Source: Mucilaginibacter endophyticus (lineage in GTDB: Bacteria; Bacteroidota; Bacteroidia; Sphingobacteriales; Sphingobacteriaceae). Taken from it: a DNA stretch of 64,000 nt. The position numbers were made by a program, and so were the translations under genes. The notes below the pieces were generated by a model. It did no database searches. It saw only the letters and a list, made by a program, of their open reading frames with translations, and was not told the DNA's origin. The stretch spans positions 689,949-753,948 of the forward strand of contig NZ_QPCG01000001.1 of assembly GCF_003351025.1 (NCBI RefSeq), read 5' to 3'. Below are positions 1-9,690 of this stretch, piece after piece. The number at the start of each line of letters is the position of its first letter. Within the stretch, counting starts at the first letter, position 1.

Positions 1-2895
1 TGGATTGCCATTATATTTAATTACCCGGGTATTTGAACTATTGGAAACCCCAAGTGTCATGCTATAGTTCAGTTGATCATCAAATAACTTATCGCGCCAG
101 TTGATGCTAATTTCCCAGCCATGAGAACGTACATCGGCCGAGTTAGAGGGTGGGATAGGTGCACCAAGTGTAGAAGGAGCCTGCTGGCCTGGTACCAGAA
201 TATCCTTGATATTTGTTGTAAAATAATCAAATGAACCATTCAGCTTGTCATTGAACAGGGAGTAGTCAAGACCGATATTTTTGGTTTGAACTTTTTCCCA
301 TGTAAAAGACTGGCTGATTAGCCCCGGCGCGGCGGCGTATACCCCCTGCTGTCCGTTAATAAGGTAATTGGCAAGCCCGGTTGGTTGCACTGCAATATAA
401 GGATACTGGAAGTTGGCTGATGCCAATGAAGGGCCGAGCATATTGAGGATTTGCCCGGTTGCACCGTTACCCGGGGCCAGCTGGTTAGGCAGTTGACCAT
501 ATGATGCGCGTAGCTTCAGTTGGTTCAGTGTTCCTTTGATCCCTTCCATAAAAGACTCCTCCGAAATATTCCAGCCTACTGAAGCTGAAGGAGAAAAAGA
601 ATAGCGGCTGTTTGGCTGGAAACGTGATGTGCCGTCATAGCGTGCATTTACCTCAACCAGGTATTTGTTGTCATATATATAGTTCAATCGCGAAAATGTG
701 CCTACCAGCGCATATTCGGTTTCAAGCCCGGCAACGATTGGCTTACTTGAATTGTTGAGTCCGATTGATGGTACCGTTGGGTCAATCAGGTTGTTTGCGA
801 AAGATGATCCCAGCACATAGTGTTGATACTCCTGGTTGTAACCCACCAATGCCTTCAGGTAATGTTTTTTACCAAAGGTATTCTCGTAGGTTGCAAAGGC
901 ATTCAGCGCATTGTAATTGTTATTGGTCTTGTTTTCGATAACCTGCGACGGATTGGTCCATGGGTAAATATCCAGGAATGTTCCATCTACGCCGTATTCA
1001 TTGAAGGGAATCAAATTCGCTTTGCGGAAACCGGATAGGTTATTCCATGTGTAATCCACATTTACCATTAAATGGTTCACTGGTTTAAGGATTAGGCGAC
1101 CTGTTGTCCAGAAGTCGTTTTGCTGGTTAATGTCCCGGCCCGACAGTGCGTTCACCGCCATCGGGTTAGTATAATTTCCCTGGCCAGCGAAATGGCCATT
1201 GCCATCCGGGTTGTACACAGGCATTACAGGAGGGATATTGGAGTAAAGCCAGGCGCCGCCCTGGTTGATCCGCGTTGCGGCAGGTTGGTTGTTGTCGGTA
1301 TGGGTCAGTGACATGTTTAACCCTACAGAAACCCACTTAGCGAGATCGGTATTTAACTTTAATGTAGGGGTGTATCTTTGGTACACCTGATGTGCCGATT
1401 CCTGCAAACCGTCTTGCCGGAAATAGCCCATGCTGGCAAGGAAAGTAGAGTTGCCCTGCCCGCCTGATACCGAAATATTATGTTGCTGTTGCGGTGCCCA
1501 TCCCGGAAACAGTACTTTGTTCCAATCTGTATTGCCTACATAACGATACTTTTTAGGATTGCCCGGGTCCGGGTATCCTGTAGGGTTGTGGGCCGGATCA
1601 TTGAAATATGCGACAGCCATCGTCGAATCTTGTTGCGTGAAAGGGCTTGTGGTGTAGCCGCCGCTTGCCAGGCCAGTACGGTTAGCATCGTTAAACATTT
1701 TGATGTATTGCAGCGAGTTCACCTGGTCAACCAGTTGGGTAGGACGGGAAATGGTATATGATCCCGAATAACTTACCCGGGTTTGACCGGCCTTGCCTGT
1801 TTTGGTGGTGATGAGTATTACACCGTTGGCGGCACGGCCACCATATATTGCTGCAGACGCGGCATCCTTTAAAACGGTTACACTGGCTACATCATTAGGG
1901 TCGATCAAATTTGGATCACGTGCGACACCGTCAACCAATATCAACGGAGAAGTGCTTGTTGGCAGTGGTTTGGCTGTTCCTGTGGATGTTGAGGTGCCAA
2001 GCGTTGTGGTTCCCCTGACATTATATGTTGCGCCGGTTCCGGGTTGGCCGCCATTCAATGAAACATTCAGGTTGGGAATAAGCCCTTCCAGTGCATCACC
2101 AAGGTTCACTACCGGGCGGTTTTCTAATTTATCGGCGTTCACTGTTGCCACAGAGCCTGTAAGGTTCACCTTTTTCTGCGTACCATACCCCACAACAACT
2201 ACTTCACTTAATCCTTTAGCAGATGGTTCGAGGGCGATGTTGATAGCGTTTTGGTTGTTTACGGCTATCTCCTGTGTAAGGTAACCGATATAAGTTACCA
2301 CCAATGTTGCGTTTTCAGGCGTTGATAACGAGAATTGACCGTTCACGTCGGTAGCAACCCCGTCGCGCGCGCCTTTGATGCGGATGGAAACACCGATAAG
2401 TGGTTCGCCGGTCGCCTTGTCTGTTACTTTACCCTTAACAGTGATATTTGCGGCAAGGTATTGTTGCTGCTCCGGCGCCGGCTGCTGCGCGGTTTGTGGT
2501 TTTGGCACTATGAGGATGTAGTTATTGCGTTGTTTATACATCAGGTCGGTGCCATTCAGTATTTGCAGTAAAGCCTGTTCAACGGTGTACTTTCCATTCG
2601 GTAAGGTTACTTCACTATAAGCCTTGAGTTGTTCATCTTTATAAGCAAGCCTGAAATCCGTTTGCTTCTCAATTTGTTTCAGCGCCTGTTTGAGCGTCAT
2701 GCTCATTGCCTTTTTTGCAATGATGCTCACATCTTTTATGGTTTGCCCCTTCGTTACGCTGGCAAAAAGCATATTACAGCAAACCAATATAACGGTTAAG
2801 GTAACGGTGGTGTACCTCATAATGGTCAGAAGTGTTTTTAATGGAATGATGCCCTTTGGAGGCAGGAAAAAAAACTTATGTAGTAAAAATTTCAT
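1..2895 (-). CDS. SusC/RagA-family TonB-dependent outer membrane receptor with STN domain (C-terminus beyond window)
   Basis: This gene encodes an outer membrane beta-barrel that imports a ligand, usually a glycan or peptide, with energy from TonB. The reading frame is open from an ATG at 2895 down to base 1, giving 965 residues, and the barrel continues past the left edge. A hydrophobic leader (about residues 1-55) is followed by an STN signalling domain (about 60-130), a carboxypeptidase-D-like regulatory domain (KGKVTDKATGEPLIGVSI), and the classic plug start EVVVVGYGTQKK followed by NLTGSV. The sequence DGVARDPNLIDPNDVASVTV and AIYGGRAANGVILITTK are typical SusC plug motifs. An in-frame ATG at 2820 (MRYTTV) is a possible alternative start. 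The STN domain and the FecR gene just upstream suggest it signals to the divergent ECF sigma factor. The SusD partner, if present, lies outside the window. Confidence 0.93.
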   Translation of the reverse strand, partial: MKFLLHKFFFLPPKGIIPLKTLLTIMRYTTVTLTVILVCCNMLFASVTKGQTIKDVSIIAKKAMSMTLKQALKQIEKQTDFRLAYKDEQLKAYSEVTLPNGKYTVEQALLQILNGTDLMYKQRNNYILIVPKPQTAQQPAPEQQQYLAANITVKGKVTDKATGEPLIGVSIRIKGARDGVATDVNGQFSLSTPENATLVVTYIGYLTQEIAVNNQNAINIALEPSAKGLSEVVVVGYGTQKKVNLTGSVATVNADKLENRPVVNLGDALEGLIPNLNVSLNGGQPGTGATYNVRGTTTLGTSTSTGTAKPLPTSTSPLILVDGVARDPNLIDPNDVASVTVLKDAASAAIYGGRAANGVILITTKTGKAGQTRVSYSGSYTISRPTQLVDQVNSLQYIKMFNDANRTGLASGGYTTSPFTQQDSTMAVAYFNDPAHNPTGYPDPGNPKKYRYVGNTDWNKVLFPGWAPQQQHNISVSGGQGNSTFLASMGYFRQDGLQESAHQVYQRYTPTLKLNTDLAKWVSVGLNMSLTHTDNNQPAATRINQGGAWLYSNIPPVMPVYNPDGNGHFAGQGNYTNPMAVNALSGRDINQQNDFWTTGRLILKPVNHLMVNVDYTWNNLSGFRKANLIPFNEYGVDGTFLDIYPWTNPSQVIENKTNNNYNALNAFATYENTFGKKHYLKALVGYNQEYQHYVLGSSFANNLIDPTVPSIGLNNSSKPIVAGLETEYALVGTFSRLNYIYDNKYLVEVNARYDGTSRFQPNSRYSFSPSASVGWNISEESFMEGIKGTLNQLKLRASYGQLPNQLAPGNGATGQILNMLGPSLASANFQYPYIAVQPTGLANYLINGQQGVYAAAPGLISQSFTWEKVQTKNIGLDYSLFNDKLNGSFDYFTTNIKDILVPGQQAPSTLGAPIPPSNSADVRSHGWEISINWRDKLFDDQLNYSMTLGVSNSSNTRVIKYNGNP

Positions 2896-3082
2896 AATTT
2901 TACTTTGATTTTAAGCGGTTTGCGAAACTTGTTTAATCTCATTTGGGCCGCGGAACTGGTACTTCCGTTACCCTGCGAAAATGCCGTTGCGGTTGGCGCT
3001 GCAACGGTTTTTTTATTGACTTGGTGTTGTTCCTAATTTATCTTTTCATGGCTCCTTTCACTGTTTGGGTTTACAATAATTG

Positions 3083-4147
3083 TTAGTGTTGTTGTATCCT
3101 GATCTGCCTGCCGGTACGCTGATAGCTGAAACCGGAAAGCTCGCCCAGTACCTTCAGTACCTGGTCTATATTTTCATGATCGAGGAAAGTTGCCGAGAAA
3201 CGTTTGTCAGTCAGTTTCGGACGGACGGACTCAATAGCGATCTGTACGTCAAACCAGCGTTCAATATCCCCGGCCGCTTCTCTTAATGACGTATTGTTAA
3301 ACGTCAATTCACCGGTCATCCATTTCAATTTAGAAGCATCTACACGTCTGGTACTCGCGATGTTGCTTTTAAACGAATAATTCATGGCCTGATCCTGAAC
3401 AAGTACGCTTAACACTTTTTCCGGGGTGCCAACACTGACTTTTCCCCGGGCTACTGTTACGCTCATGGTACTGCCATAAGCCTTAATGTCGAAAGCTGTT
3501 CCCAACACCTGTGTTGATACTTTACCGGTATGGATGATAAAAGGCCTTGCCTTGTCATGTACTACGTCAAAAAAAGCTTCTCCCTGTAAATAAATCTCTC
3601 TTTTATCGGCATCGAAAGTGACAGGGAATTTAATACTGCTTCCGGAATTTACCCAAACCATCGATTTGTCGGGTAATTGCACCTGGACTTTTTTACCATA
3701 AGGAACCTTACGAACGGTATACAATGGTTGTGGTGCTTCGGACTTTCTTTGCAAATAATGCCAGGCAGCCACACTACTAACCGATAATAAAAGCGTGCCC
3801 GCTGCCACCGACAGCCATCTTCGCCAGTTTACTACTTTGGCGCTTTGTTGGTTCACACTCTCCATGAATTCCGGGCTACCGGTGATTTGCTGAAAAATAA
3901 AATCCTGCCTTTGTTGGTCAAAGAGGTGCTCCTCGTTAACCTGCTCCCAGATCTTTTGAAGTATCGGATTAAGCTCATCGTTGGTTTGGGCAGTTGTAAT
4001 GTAGGCCATTAGCTCATCATAATCTTCCCGGCTGATCGTATTCTCAGTATAGGCATTAACCAAAAATGCAAGATATTCTTTATTCACGTTTTTAAATTTT
4101 GCCGGCACAAGTACAGGCGATAATTGGTAATTTAACAGGTAATACAT
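3083..4147 (-). CDS. FecR family anti-sigma factor
   Basis: This is an inner membrane anti-sigma factor that relays the state of an outer membrane receptor to an ECF sigma factor. The 354 residues show a cytoplasmic N-terminal segment, one membrane helix near residues 107-130 (WRRWLSVAAGTLLLSVSSV), a periplasmic FecR domain (about 145-245, with LPDKSMVWVNSGSSIKFP and GEAFFDV), and a C-terminal DUF4974-type domain (about 280-350, LKWMTGELTFNNTSLREAA). It lies between the SusC gene (188 bp further along the same strand) and the divergent sigma factor gene at 4375. This is the usual layout of a Bacteroidota cell-surface-signalling system. The stimulus is unknown. Confidence 0.93.
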   Translation of the reverse strand: MYYLLNYQLSPVLVPAKFKNVNKEYLAFLVNAYTENTISREDYDELMAYITTAQTNDELNPILQKIWEQVNEEHLFDQQRQDFIFQQITGSPEFMESVNQQSAKVVNWRRWLSVAAGTLLLSVSSVAAWHYLQRKSEAPQPLYTVRKVPYGKKVQVQLPDKSMVWVNSGSSIKFPVTFDADKREIYLQGEAFFDVVHDKARPFIIHTGKVSTQVLGTAFDIKAYGSTMSVTVARGKVSVGTPEKVLSVLVQDQAMNYSFKSNIASTRRVDASKLKWMTGELTFNNTSLREAAGDIERWFDVQIAIESVRPKLTDKRFSATFLDHENIDQVLKVLGELSGFSYQRTGRQIRIQQH

Positions 4148-4295
4148 CTTTTTTTAACGGGAGGACTACCCAGGCCGCAATTTTTTTTAATTATATCTGC
4201 AAATGCGGGATAATTCGATGGAGATATCAAATCTGAAAAAATGATGAAGTTTATGGCAAAACACCTTTTCTTATACCCATTTTAACAAAGTGTTA

Positions 4296-4326
4296 TTTCT
4301 TTATTATTAAATGTTTTTTAGATTTG
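4296..4326 (+). promoter_or_regulatory. Probable Bacteroidota promoter upstream of the ECF sigma gene
   Basis: TAGATTTG at 4319-4326 matches the Bacteroidota -7 consensus TAnnTTTG exactly. TTTC at 4296-4299 lies 19 bases upstream, at the spacing of the -33 element (consensus TTTG). The next start codons are GTG 4357 and ATG 4375. It was found by eye only. Confidence 0.42.
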
Positions 4327-4374
4327 ATAAAAACTAACCGTTAGTTACCTCTGTCAGTGAAGAAGTTAGAAAGC

Positions 4375-4947
4375 ATGGATGATCTATATGCAGCACGTTT
4401 GAAACGGGCAGATCAGGTGGCTTTTCAAATGATTTACCGCATTTACAGCGCCAGGCTTTATAATTTCGCATTCAAGTTCCTGAAGAGCAAGGAATTAAGT
4501 GAAGAAGTGGTACAGGAATCTTTCCTTAACCTTTGGTTGAACCGCGAAAAATTAAATGAGGCTTATCCGGTAGGGCCATACCTGTTTTCTATAGGAAGGC
4601 GCGTTACCCTAAATACTCTTAAGCAATGCAGCCTGACAAAATCTGGTCTTGAAAAACTTTGGCAATCGATTACGTATGCTCATAACGAAACAGAGGAAGC
4701 GGTTGAAATAAACAACCTGCTTGAATTTGCCGAATCCGCTTTCTGTAATCTTCCGGCACAGCAACAACTTGTTTTCAGGCTGAGCAGAGAAGAAGGGCTA
4801 TCCTATGAAGAGATTGCCGATAAACTCCAAATTTCGAGGAATACGGTAAGAAACCATTTGGTTGCCGCTCTCAAGAATCTTAAGAATCAATTTGCGCAGT
4901 CGGATATAGTTTACTTGCTTATAATTCTGCCATTTTTGTTGAAGTAG
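4375..4947 (+). CDS. RNA polymerase ECF sigma-70 factor (FecI-like)
   Basis: This ECF sigma factor should direct RNA polymerase to the promoters of the adjacent receptor system. From ATG 4375 it has 190 residues. Sigma region 2 spans roughly residues 20-90 (FKFLKSKELSEEVVQESF) and region 4 roughly 110-175 (LPAQQQLVFRLSREEGLSY, then EEIADKLQIS with helix-turn-helix). The hydrophobic tail (YLLIILPFLLK) is common in Bacteroidota ECF factors. An in-frame GTG at 4357 would add six residues; ATG 4375 was preferred as the ordinary codon. It is divergent from the FecR/SusC pair, so the intergenic stretch 4148-4374 probably carries promoters for both directions. Confidence 0.93.
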   Translation: MDDLYAARLKRADQVAFQMIYRIYSARLYNFAFKFLKSKELSEEVVQESFLNLWLNREKLNEAYPVGPYLFSIGRRVTLNTLKQCSLTKSGLEKLWQSITYAHNETEEAVEINNLLEFAESAFCNLPAQQQLVFRLSREEGLSYEEIADKLQISRNTVRNHLVAALKNLKNQFAQSDIVYLLIILPFLLK

Positions 4948-5362
4948 CTTGTTTTTCAACGTTTACCACGACCCACTTCTGCGATAATGGTTCCGTGTCA
5001 GAGATTATCTCCTGCTTTCCGCCGTGTAAACAAAACTGTCGGCCTTATAATAGCCAAGGCTATATTCCACGGGCTATCTCCCTGGTCATAAACAAACCGT
5101 TTAATGATATAAACGTTAACAAAGCCCAATGCTTTAGTCGGCGTTTTTTATATTCCCATGTTAATGTATCAATAATGTTAAACAAAGATTTGGTAACCGC
5201 TCCATAACATAAAGTTTACGTCAGTGCCGGATATTCGCCGCGGATAAATGGCAGCGGGATATGCCGGTTATCCTCAAATCTCTGTTAGTGTATGGGTAAA
5301 ACTTTCCCAGTTTCGTACCGTACCTTTTCAAAAAATATTAAGCAATTAAAAGAATTTATAAA
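4948..5362. other. Intergenic region without a supported gene
   Basis: This is 415 bases between the sigma factor and the phospholipase C gene. A 70-codon open frame (4995-5207) has no recognisable features and is probably chance. A perfect 6-2-6 palindrome, ATAGCCAAGGCTAT, sits at 5050-5063. The phospholipase promoter should lie here, but no convincing -33/-7 pair was found. Confidence 0.5.
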
Positions 5363-7876
5363 ATGAATTCAAGAAGAGACTTTTTAAAAAAAGCTGCTTT
5401 ATTGTCGGGCAGCGCCGCTGCTATAAATATGTTGCCGCCTGTGATACAGAAAGCACTGGCTGTAAATCCCGAGCCGGGCAGTACTTTTTATGATGCCGAG
5501 CATATTGTGTTCCTGATGCAGGAAAACCGCTCGTTCGATCACCAGTTAGGTACCCTTAAAGGTGTACGTGGATATAACGATCCCCGCGCCATCAACCTTC
5601 CCGATAAAAATAAAGTTTGGCTGCAAACCAATGAGAAAGGCGATACTTACGGACCTTTCCATTTAGATGTAAAGGATACCAAAATAGCCTGGATGGGTTC
5701 ACTGCCGCACGGCTGGAGCGATCAAACCGATGCCATGAATAACGGTAAATACGATAAATGGCTTGATGTAAAAAAAGCTCGTAATAAAAACTTTGCCGAT
5801 ATGCCCCTAACCATGGGCTATTGCAACCGTGCCGATTTTCCTTTCTATTACTCGCTTGCCGATGCTTTTACGGTATGCGATCAAAACTTTTGCTCAAGCA
5901 TAACCGGTACCCATCCTAACCGTTATTACTGGATGACAGGCACCGTACGCGAGGCCAATAAACCTGAAGGCATTGCCCATTTATGGAATATTGACAATTA
6001 TAACTATCCGGTATTAAACTGGACAACCTTTCCCGAGCGTTTGGAAGAACACGGTGTAAGCTGGAAGGTTTATCAAAACGAACTGACCATGGGTCTTGAT
6101 TTTGGTAACGAGCAGGAAGCCTGGTTAGGTAATTTTGGTACCAATGTACTGGAGTATTTTGAGCAATACAATGTGCGCATGCATGAGGGTGGCATTGCCG
6201 GTTTGCAATCAAAAAAAGAGAATACCTTAAAACAAATTGCCGATCTTGAAAAACAGCCCCAGGAGGGTAGGGTTGTAACCCGTCTTACAGCCGCGAAAAA
6301 GTTGTTGGCCAATATTGAACTGGCCCAGGCTAAATACACCAAAGAAAACTTTAACAACCTGCCTAAAACACAGCAGTCGTTAAATAATAAAGCTTTCACT
6401 ACTAATATCAGCAATCCTGATTATCACAGCCTCGAAGCGCTTGAGTATGATGACAACGGTACTAACCGTAAACTGAATGTGCCTAAAGGCGACGTATTTC
6501 ATCAGTTTAGGGAGGATGTAAAAAATGGTACACTGCCAACAGTGTCATGGCTGATGCCGCCTGCCAATTTCTCCGATCATCCGGGCGAGCCATGGTTTGG
6601 CCCCTGGTATGTAAGTGAAGCTATGGAGATCCTATTGCAAAATCCTGAAGTTTGGAAGAAGACCATATTCGTGATCACTTATGATGAAAATGACGGCTAT
6701 TTTGATCACGTACCTCCGTACATAGTACCAAACCCTTATAAAGAACACACTGGCAAAGTATCGGCAGGGATCGATCCAAAACTTGATTTTGTTACCAAAG
6801 AACAGCAAACCAACCCTTCGGCAACAGATACTAATATCCGCGAAGCTGCTATTGGTTTAGGTTACCGTGTACCGATGATCATCGCCTCGCCATGGACACG
6901 CGGTGGCTACGTATGTTCGGAAGTATTTGATCATACCTCATCGATACAGTTTGTTGAAGAGTTTTTGGCGAAGAAACTCAACAAAAAGGTAAAAGAAGAA
7001 AATATTACCGAATGGCGTCGTACCATTTGTGGCGATCTTACATCGGCATTCCGCCCTTATAACGGTGAGAAAATAGATGGTCCTGTATTTTTAGAGAAGA
7101 AACAGTTTATTGAAGATATCCACCAGGCGCAGTTTAAGGATATCCCGGCAAACTTTAAAAAGCTATCGGCTGCCGAAATTGAGCAGATCAATACAGATCA
7201 TACCCAATCGCTATATTTTCCCAAACAGGAAAAAGGCGTTAAGCCATCGTGCGCGCTGCCTTATGAGTTGTACACCAATGGCCATTTTAATAAAGCGAAC
7301 AATACTTACGAGATAGCTTTTAAAGCTGGTAACAAAGTGTACGGTCAACGCTCAGCAGGTTCGCCGTTTAGGGTGTATGCTGTTAATCCGTATCAAAAAG
7401 AACAATTGCGCGCATGGGATTACAGTGCCGCCGCCGGTGATACTTTAACCGACGAGTGGAAGATAGGCGATTTTGAAAATGGTGCTTACCATCTAAAGGT
7501 TTATGGCCCTAACGGTTTTTACCGTGAATTTTCGGGTAATAATAACAACCCACAAATCAAAATAACCTGCGATTACGAGGCAAGCCGTTTAAACGCAGCT
7601 AAGCTTACGGGTAATGTGGTTATTAATATTACTAACCAAGATAAAAAAGCGCATACCGTGGTGATCAGCGATAAAAGCTATAAGGCACAAGCCCAAACCC
7701 AGGTAATCCCTGCAGGCGGAAACGCAAAGTTGGTTTTAAACGTGACTAAAAGCCACAACTGGTATGATTTGGGTGTAACGCTAAAAGGGTTCGATACTTT
7801 TGAAGAGCGTTTTGCAGGGCGTGTTGAAACGGGCGCGCCAACCAAAACCGACCCGTTAATGGGTGGCGTTGTTTAA
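5363..7876 (+). CDS. Phosphocholine-specific phospholipase C, Tat-exported
   Basis: The enzyme would cleave phosphatidylcholine or sphingomyelin to release a phosphorylated head group. The 837 residues begin with a twin-arginine signal (SRRDFLKKAALLSG). The alkaline-phosphatase-like catalytic domain follows, with the metal-binding start IVFLMQENRSFDH near residue 48 and later motifs ITYDENDGYFDHV and RVPMIIASPWTRGG. The last roughly 230 residues match the paired C-terminal domains of this family (CALPYELYTNGHF; SHNWYDLGV near the end). Length and order fit the bacterial phosphocholine-specific PLC family well. The stop lies 43 bases before the next ECF sigma gene, so the enzyme, sigma factor, FecR and two receptors are probably functionally linked. 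A role in phosphorus or lipid scavenging is inference. Confidence 0.93.
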   Translation: MNSRRDFLKKAALLSGSAAAINMLPPVIQKALAVNPEPGSTFYDAEHIVFLMQENRSFDHQLGTLKGVRGYNDPRAINLPDKNKVWLQTNEKGDTYGPFHLDVKDTKIAWMGSLPHGWSDQTDAMNNGKYDKWLDVKKARNKNFADMPLTMGYCNRADFPFYYSLADAFTVCDQNFCSSITGTHPNRYYWMTGTVREANKPEGIAHLWNIDNYNYPVLNWTTFPERLEEHGVSWKVYQNELTMGLDFGNEQEAWLGNFGTNVLEYFEQYNVRMHEGGIAGLQSKKENTLKQIADLEKQPQEGRVVTRLTAAKKLLANIELAQAKYTKENFNNLPKTQQSLNNKAFTTNISNPDYHSLEALEYDDNGTNRKLNVPKGDVFHQFREDVKNGTLPTVSWLMPPANFSDHPGEPWFGPWYVSEAMEILLQNPEVWKKTIFVITYDENDGYFDHVPPYIVPNPYKEHTGKVSAGIDPKLDFVTKEQQTNPSATDTNIREAAIGLGYRVPMIIASPWTRGGYVCSEVFDHTSSIQFVEEFLAKKLNKKVKEENITEWRRTICGDLTSAFRPYNGEKIDGPVFLEKKQFIEDIHQAQFKDIPANFKKLSAAEIEQINTDHTQSLYFPKQEKGVKPSCALPYELYTNGHFNKANNTYEIAFKAGNKVYGQRSAGSPFRVYAVNPYQKEQLRAWDYSAAAGDTLTDEWKIGDFENGAYHLKVYGPNGFYREFSGNNNNPQIKITCDYEASRLNAAKLTGNVVINITNQDKKAHTVVISDKSYKAQAQTQVIPAGGNAKLVLNVTKSHNWYDLGVTLKGFDTFEERFAGRVETGAPTKTDPLMGGVV

Positions 7877-7919
7877 TTATTGACGAAGGGTTAATTATTA
7901 ATGTTCTCCGATCTGTTAT

Positions 7920-8501
7920 ATGATCAATCAGTCTGACAAAGAATTACTGCAGGATATCGCCCTCGGAAATGAACAGGCTTTCCAGATGCTGTTTAACCGG
8001 CACTGGAAAAGCCTGTTTTCATTTGTTTACCGCTTAACCCGCGATGAAGACCATACCAAAGATATTTTGCAGGACGTTTTTTTATATCTCTGGAAAAACA
8101 GGGAAAACCTGTACGCCGGTGATTCTTTTTTACCTTACCTCAATACGGTTGCCCGCAGCAATGTAATGTCGGCATTCAGAAAAGATAAAGTGCGTTTGCA
8201 GGGAGTAGAAGTATTATCCGAAGCTATAAAGCTATCTGATAATAGCGATGAGCAATTGTTGTTAAAAGAGGTAACCCTAACCGTTGATGCCGAGCTTTCA
8301 AAAATGCCGTTTAATATGCGGCAATGCTTCAGGCTGAGCCGTTATGAGGATAAGTCCATTCGTGAAATTGCGGCTGAGCTGAAGCTTTCGGAGCAAACCG
8401 TTAAGAATAATATCTCCGAAGCACTGCGCAGGTTGCGGATTTCTGTAGAGCAGGGCTCGTTGATTTACCTATCTGTTTTGGTAGTAAATGCAGTGTTGTA
8501 A
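7920..8501 (+). CDS. RNA polymerase ECF sigma-70 factor
   Basis: This is a 193-residue ECF sigma factor. Region 2 is visible at about residues 22-92 (TRDEDHTKDILQDVFLYLW) and region 4 at about 120-180 (MPFNMRQCFRLSRYEDKS and IREIAAELKLSEQTVKNN). The hydrophobic tail LIYLSVLVVNAVL is like that of the other two sigma factors in this window. It begins 43 bases after the phospholipase C stop and is followed by FecR after 64 bases. It likely controls the downstream receptor genes and perhaps the phospholipase itself. Confidence 0.94.
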   Translation: MINQSDKELLQDIALGNEQAFQMLFNRHWKSLFSFVYRLTRDEDHTKDILQDVFLYLWKNRENLYAGDSFLPYLNTVARSNVMSAFRKDKVRLQGVEVLSEAIKLSDNSDEQLLLKEVTLTVDAELSKMPFNMRQCFRLSRYEDKSIREIAAELKLSEQTVKNNISEALRRLRISVEQGSLIYLSVLVVNAVL

Positions 8502-8565
8502 TTGTTAATAGAAGCTTAACTATTTATTAAAGTACTTTTTGACTTTTCGGGCGCTATGCTATGGA

Positions 8566-9570
8566 ATGAAGAGTAAAAAGTACGAGGCGCTAAAACGCCT
8601 GTTTGAGCAATACGAAGATGGATCAATTCATCAGTCGCAAAAAGAAATAATTGACGATTGGTTTGATCAGCACCACAATGGGGAGATTGTTGATCTGCTC
8701 AAAGAGCCGGAACATGAAGCACGGATCTATAATGAGTTAAGCCTACGTATTATGAAACCGGTAAAACCGGTTGGTATAGTCCGCAAGCTTAGCCAGACTG
8801 GCTGGTTTCGCGCCGCCAGTATCGTTTTATTAGCAGGCGCCATCGCCGGGATATATTACAAAAAGCGTGATGCTGGTATTGACAAACCTGCATTGGCATT
8901 TCAAACATACCAAACCAAAAATGGTCAGGTTCAAAAAATTGAACTGGAAGACGGTTCAGTGATCTGGCTCAATGCGGCTACAACCTTAAGGGTACCTACG
9001 CCTTTTAAACAACGGTCAATTTATTTAGATAGGGGCGAAGCTTTTTTTGAAGTTAAGCACGATGCCAATAACCCTTTTACTGTTACAACCGGTAACTTCG
9101 TTACCAGCGATATCGGTACTTCTTTTAACATCAGGGCATATCATCCGGAAACCGAATACCGGGTTGAAGTAGCCTCCGGCGAAATAACTGTTGAGCGTTT
9201 GAACAGCTCAGGCAAACCTGAAATTTTAAACCGGTCAATTCGTCAGGGGCAAGTATTGGCTTATAGTGCAGCTGTTCATAAGAGTCAAATACTATTAAAA
9301 TCTCCTGAACTGATACAAGGCTGGAAAACAAACGGAACACTTTATTTAGACAAGCTCACCCTGCCACAGATAGCAGAAGAACTTTCGCGTCATTTCAATA
9401 TCCGGGCAATCGTCAAACGTCCGGAGCTTGATCTGCATCAATATAGTATAAATCTCGGTACTATGGATCTCAGCACCTCGCTGCGTGAACTAACGTTGCG
9501 TACCGGCATGAGCTATGAGCTTACCCCTAACAGTTTAATCATTAACCCTTCAGCAAGCAACATGAAATAA
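8566..9570 (+). CDS. FecR family anti-sigma factor
   Basis: This is a membrane-spanning anti-sigma factor paired with the sigma factor just upstream. From ATG 8566 it has 334 residues; an in-frame TTG at 8539 would add nine but is less likely. A membrane helix lies at about residues 82-100 (WFRAASIVLLAGAIAGIYY). It is followed by a FecR domain (about 115-215; ELEDGSVIWLNAATTLRVP and GEAFFEV) and a DUF4974-type C-terminal domain (about 255-325; LYLDKLTLPQIAEELSRHF). The next gene, a TonB-dependent receptor, starts 120 bases downstream. Confidence 0.92.
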   Translation: MKSKKYEALKRLFEQYEDGSIHQSQKEIIDDWFDQHHNGEIVDLLKEPEHEARIYNELSLRIMKPVKPVGIVRKLSQTGWFRAASIVLLAGAIAGIYYKKRDAGIDKPALAFQTYQTKNGQVQKIELEDGSVIWLNAATTLRVPTPFKQRSIYLDRGEAFFEVKHDANNPFTVTTGNFVTSDIGTSFNIRAYHPETEYRVEVASGEITVERLNSSGKPEILNRSIRQGQVLAYSAAVHKSQILLKSPELIQGWKTNGTLYLDKLTLPQIAEELSRHFNIRAIVKRPELDLHQYSINLGTMDLSTSLRELTLRTGMSYELTPNSLIINPSASNMK

Positions 9571-9592
9571 AAGAAAATCAATAAACAAAAAA

Positions 9593-9620
9593 AGCCGGAG
9601 GTGATCCCGCACTTCCGGCT
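9593..9620. terminator. Intercistronic hairpin between FecR and receptor genes
   Basis: The stem AGCCGGAGGT pairs with ACTTCCGGCT (one G-T pair) around an 8-base loop. On the plus strand it has no following T run, so it would act as a processing or partial-attenuation hairpin. On the minus strand it is followed by seven T. It may lower or raise receptor expression relative to FecR. Confidence 0.5.
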
Positions 9621-9690
9621 GCAAAAGCGGGCGCTGTAGCAGCACCAGCCTATTTAATTAACTTGTCAAAATTAATTATCGCAACTAAAT

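Noticed and set aside
5050..5063. Palindrome ATAGCCAAGGCTAT as an operator
   Set aside because: A 14-base palindrome with a 2-base spacer is frequent by chance and no second copy was seen.
4995..5207. 70-codon plus-strand frame between the sigma factor and phospholipase genes
   Set aside because: No recognisable domain, signal peptide or promoter, and the region reads like a promoter spacer.
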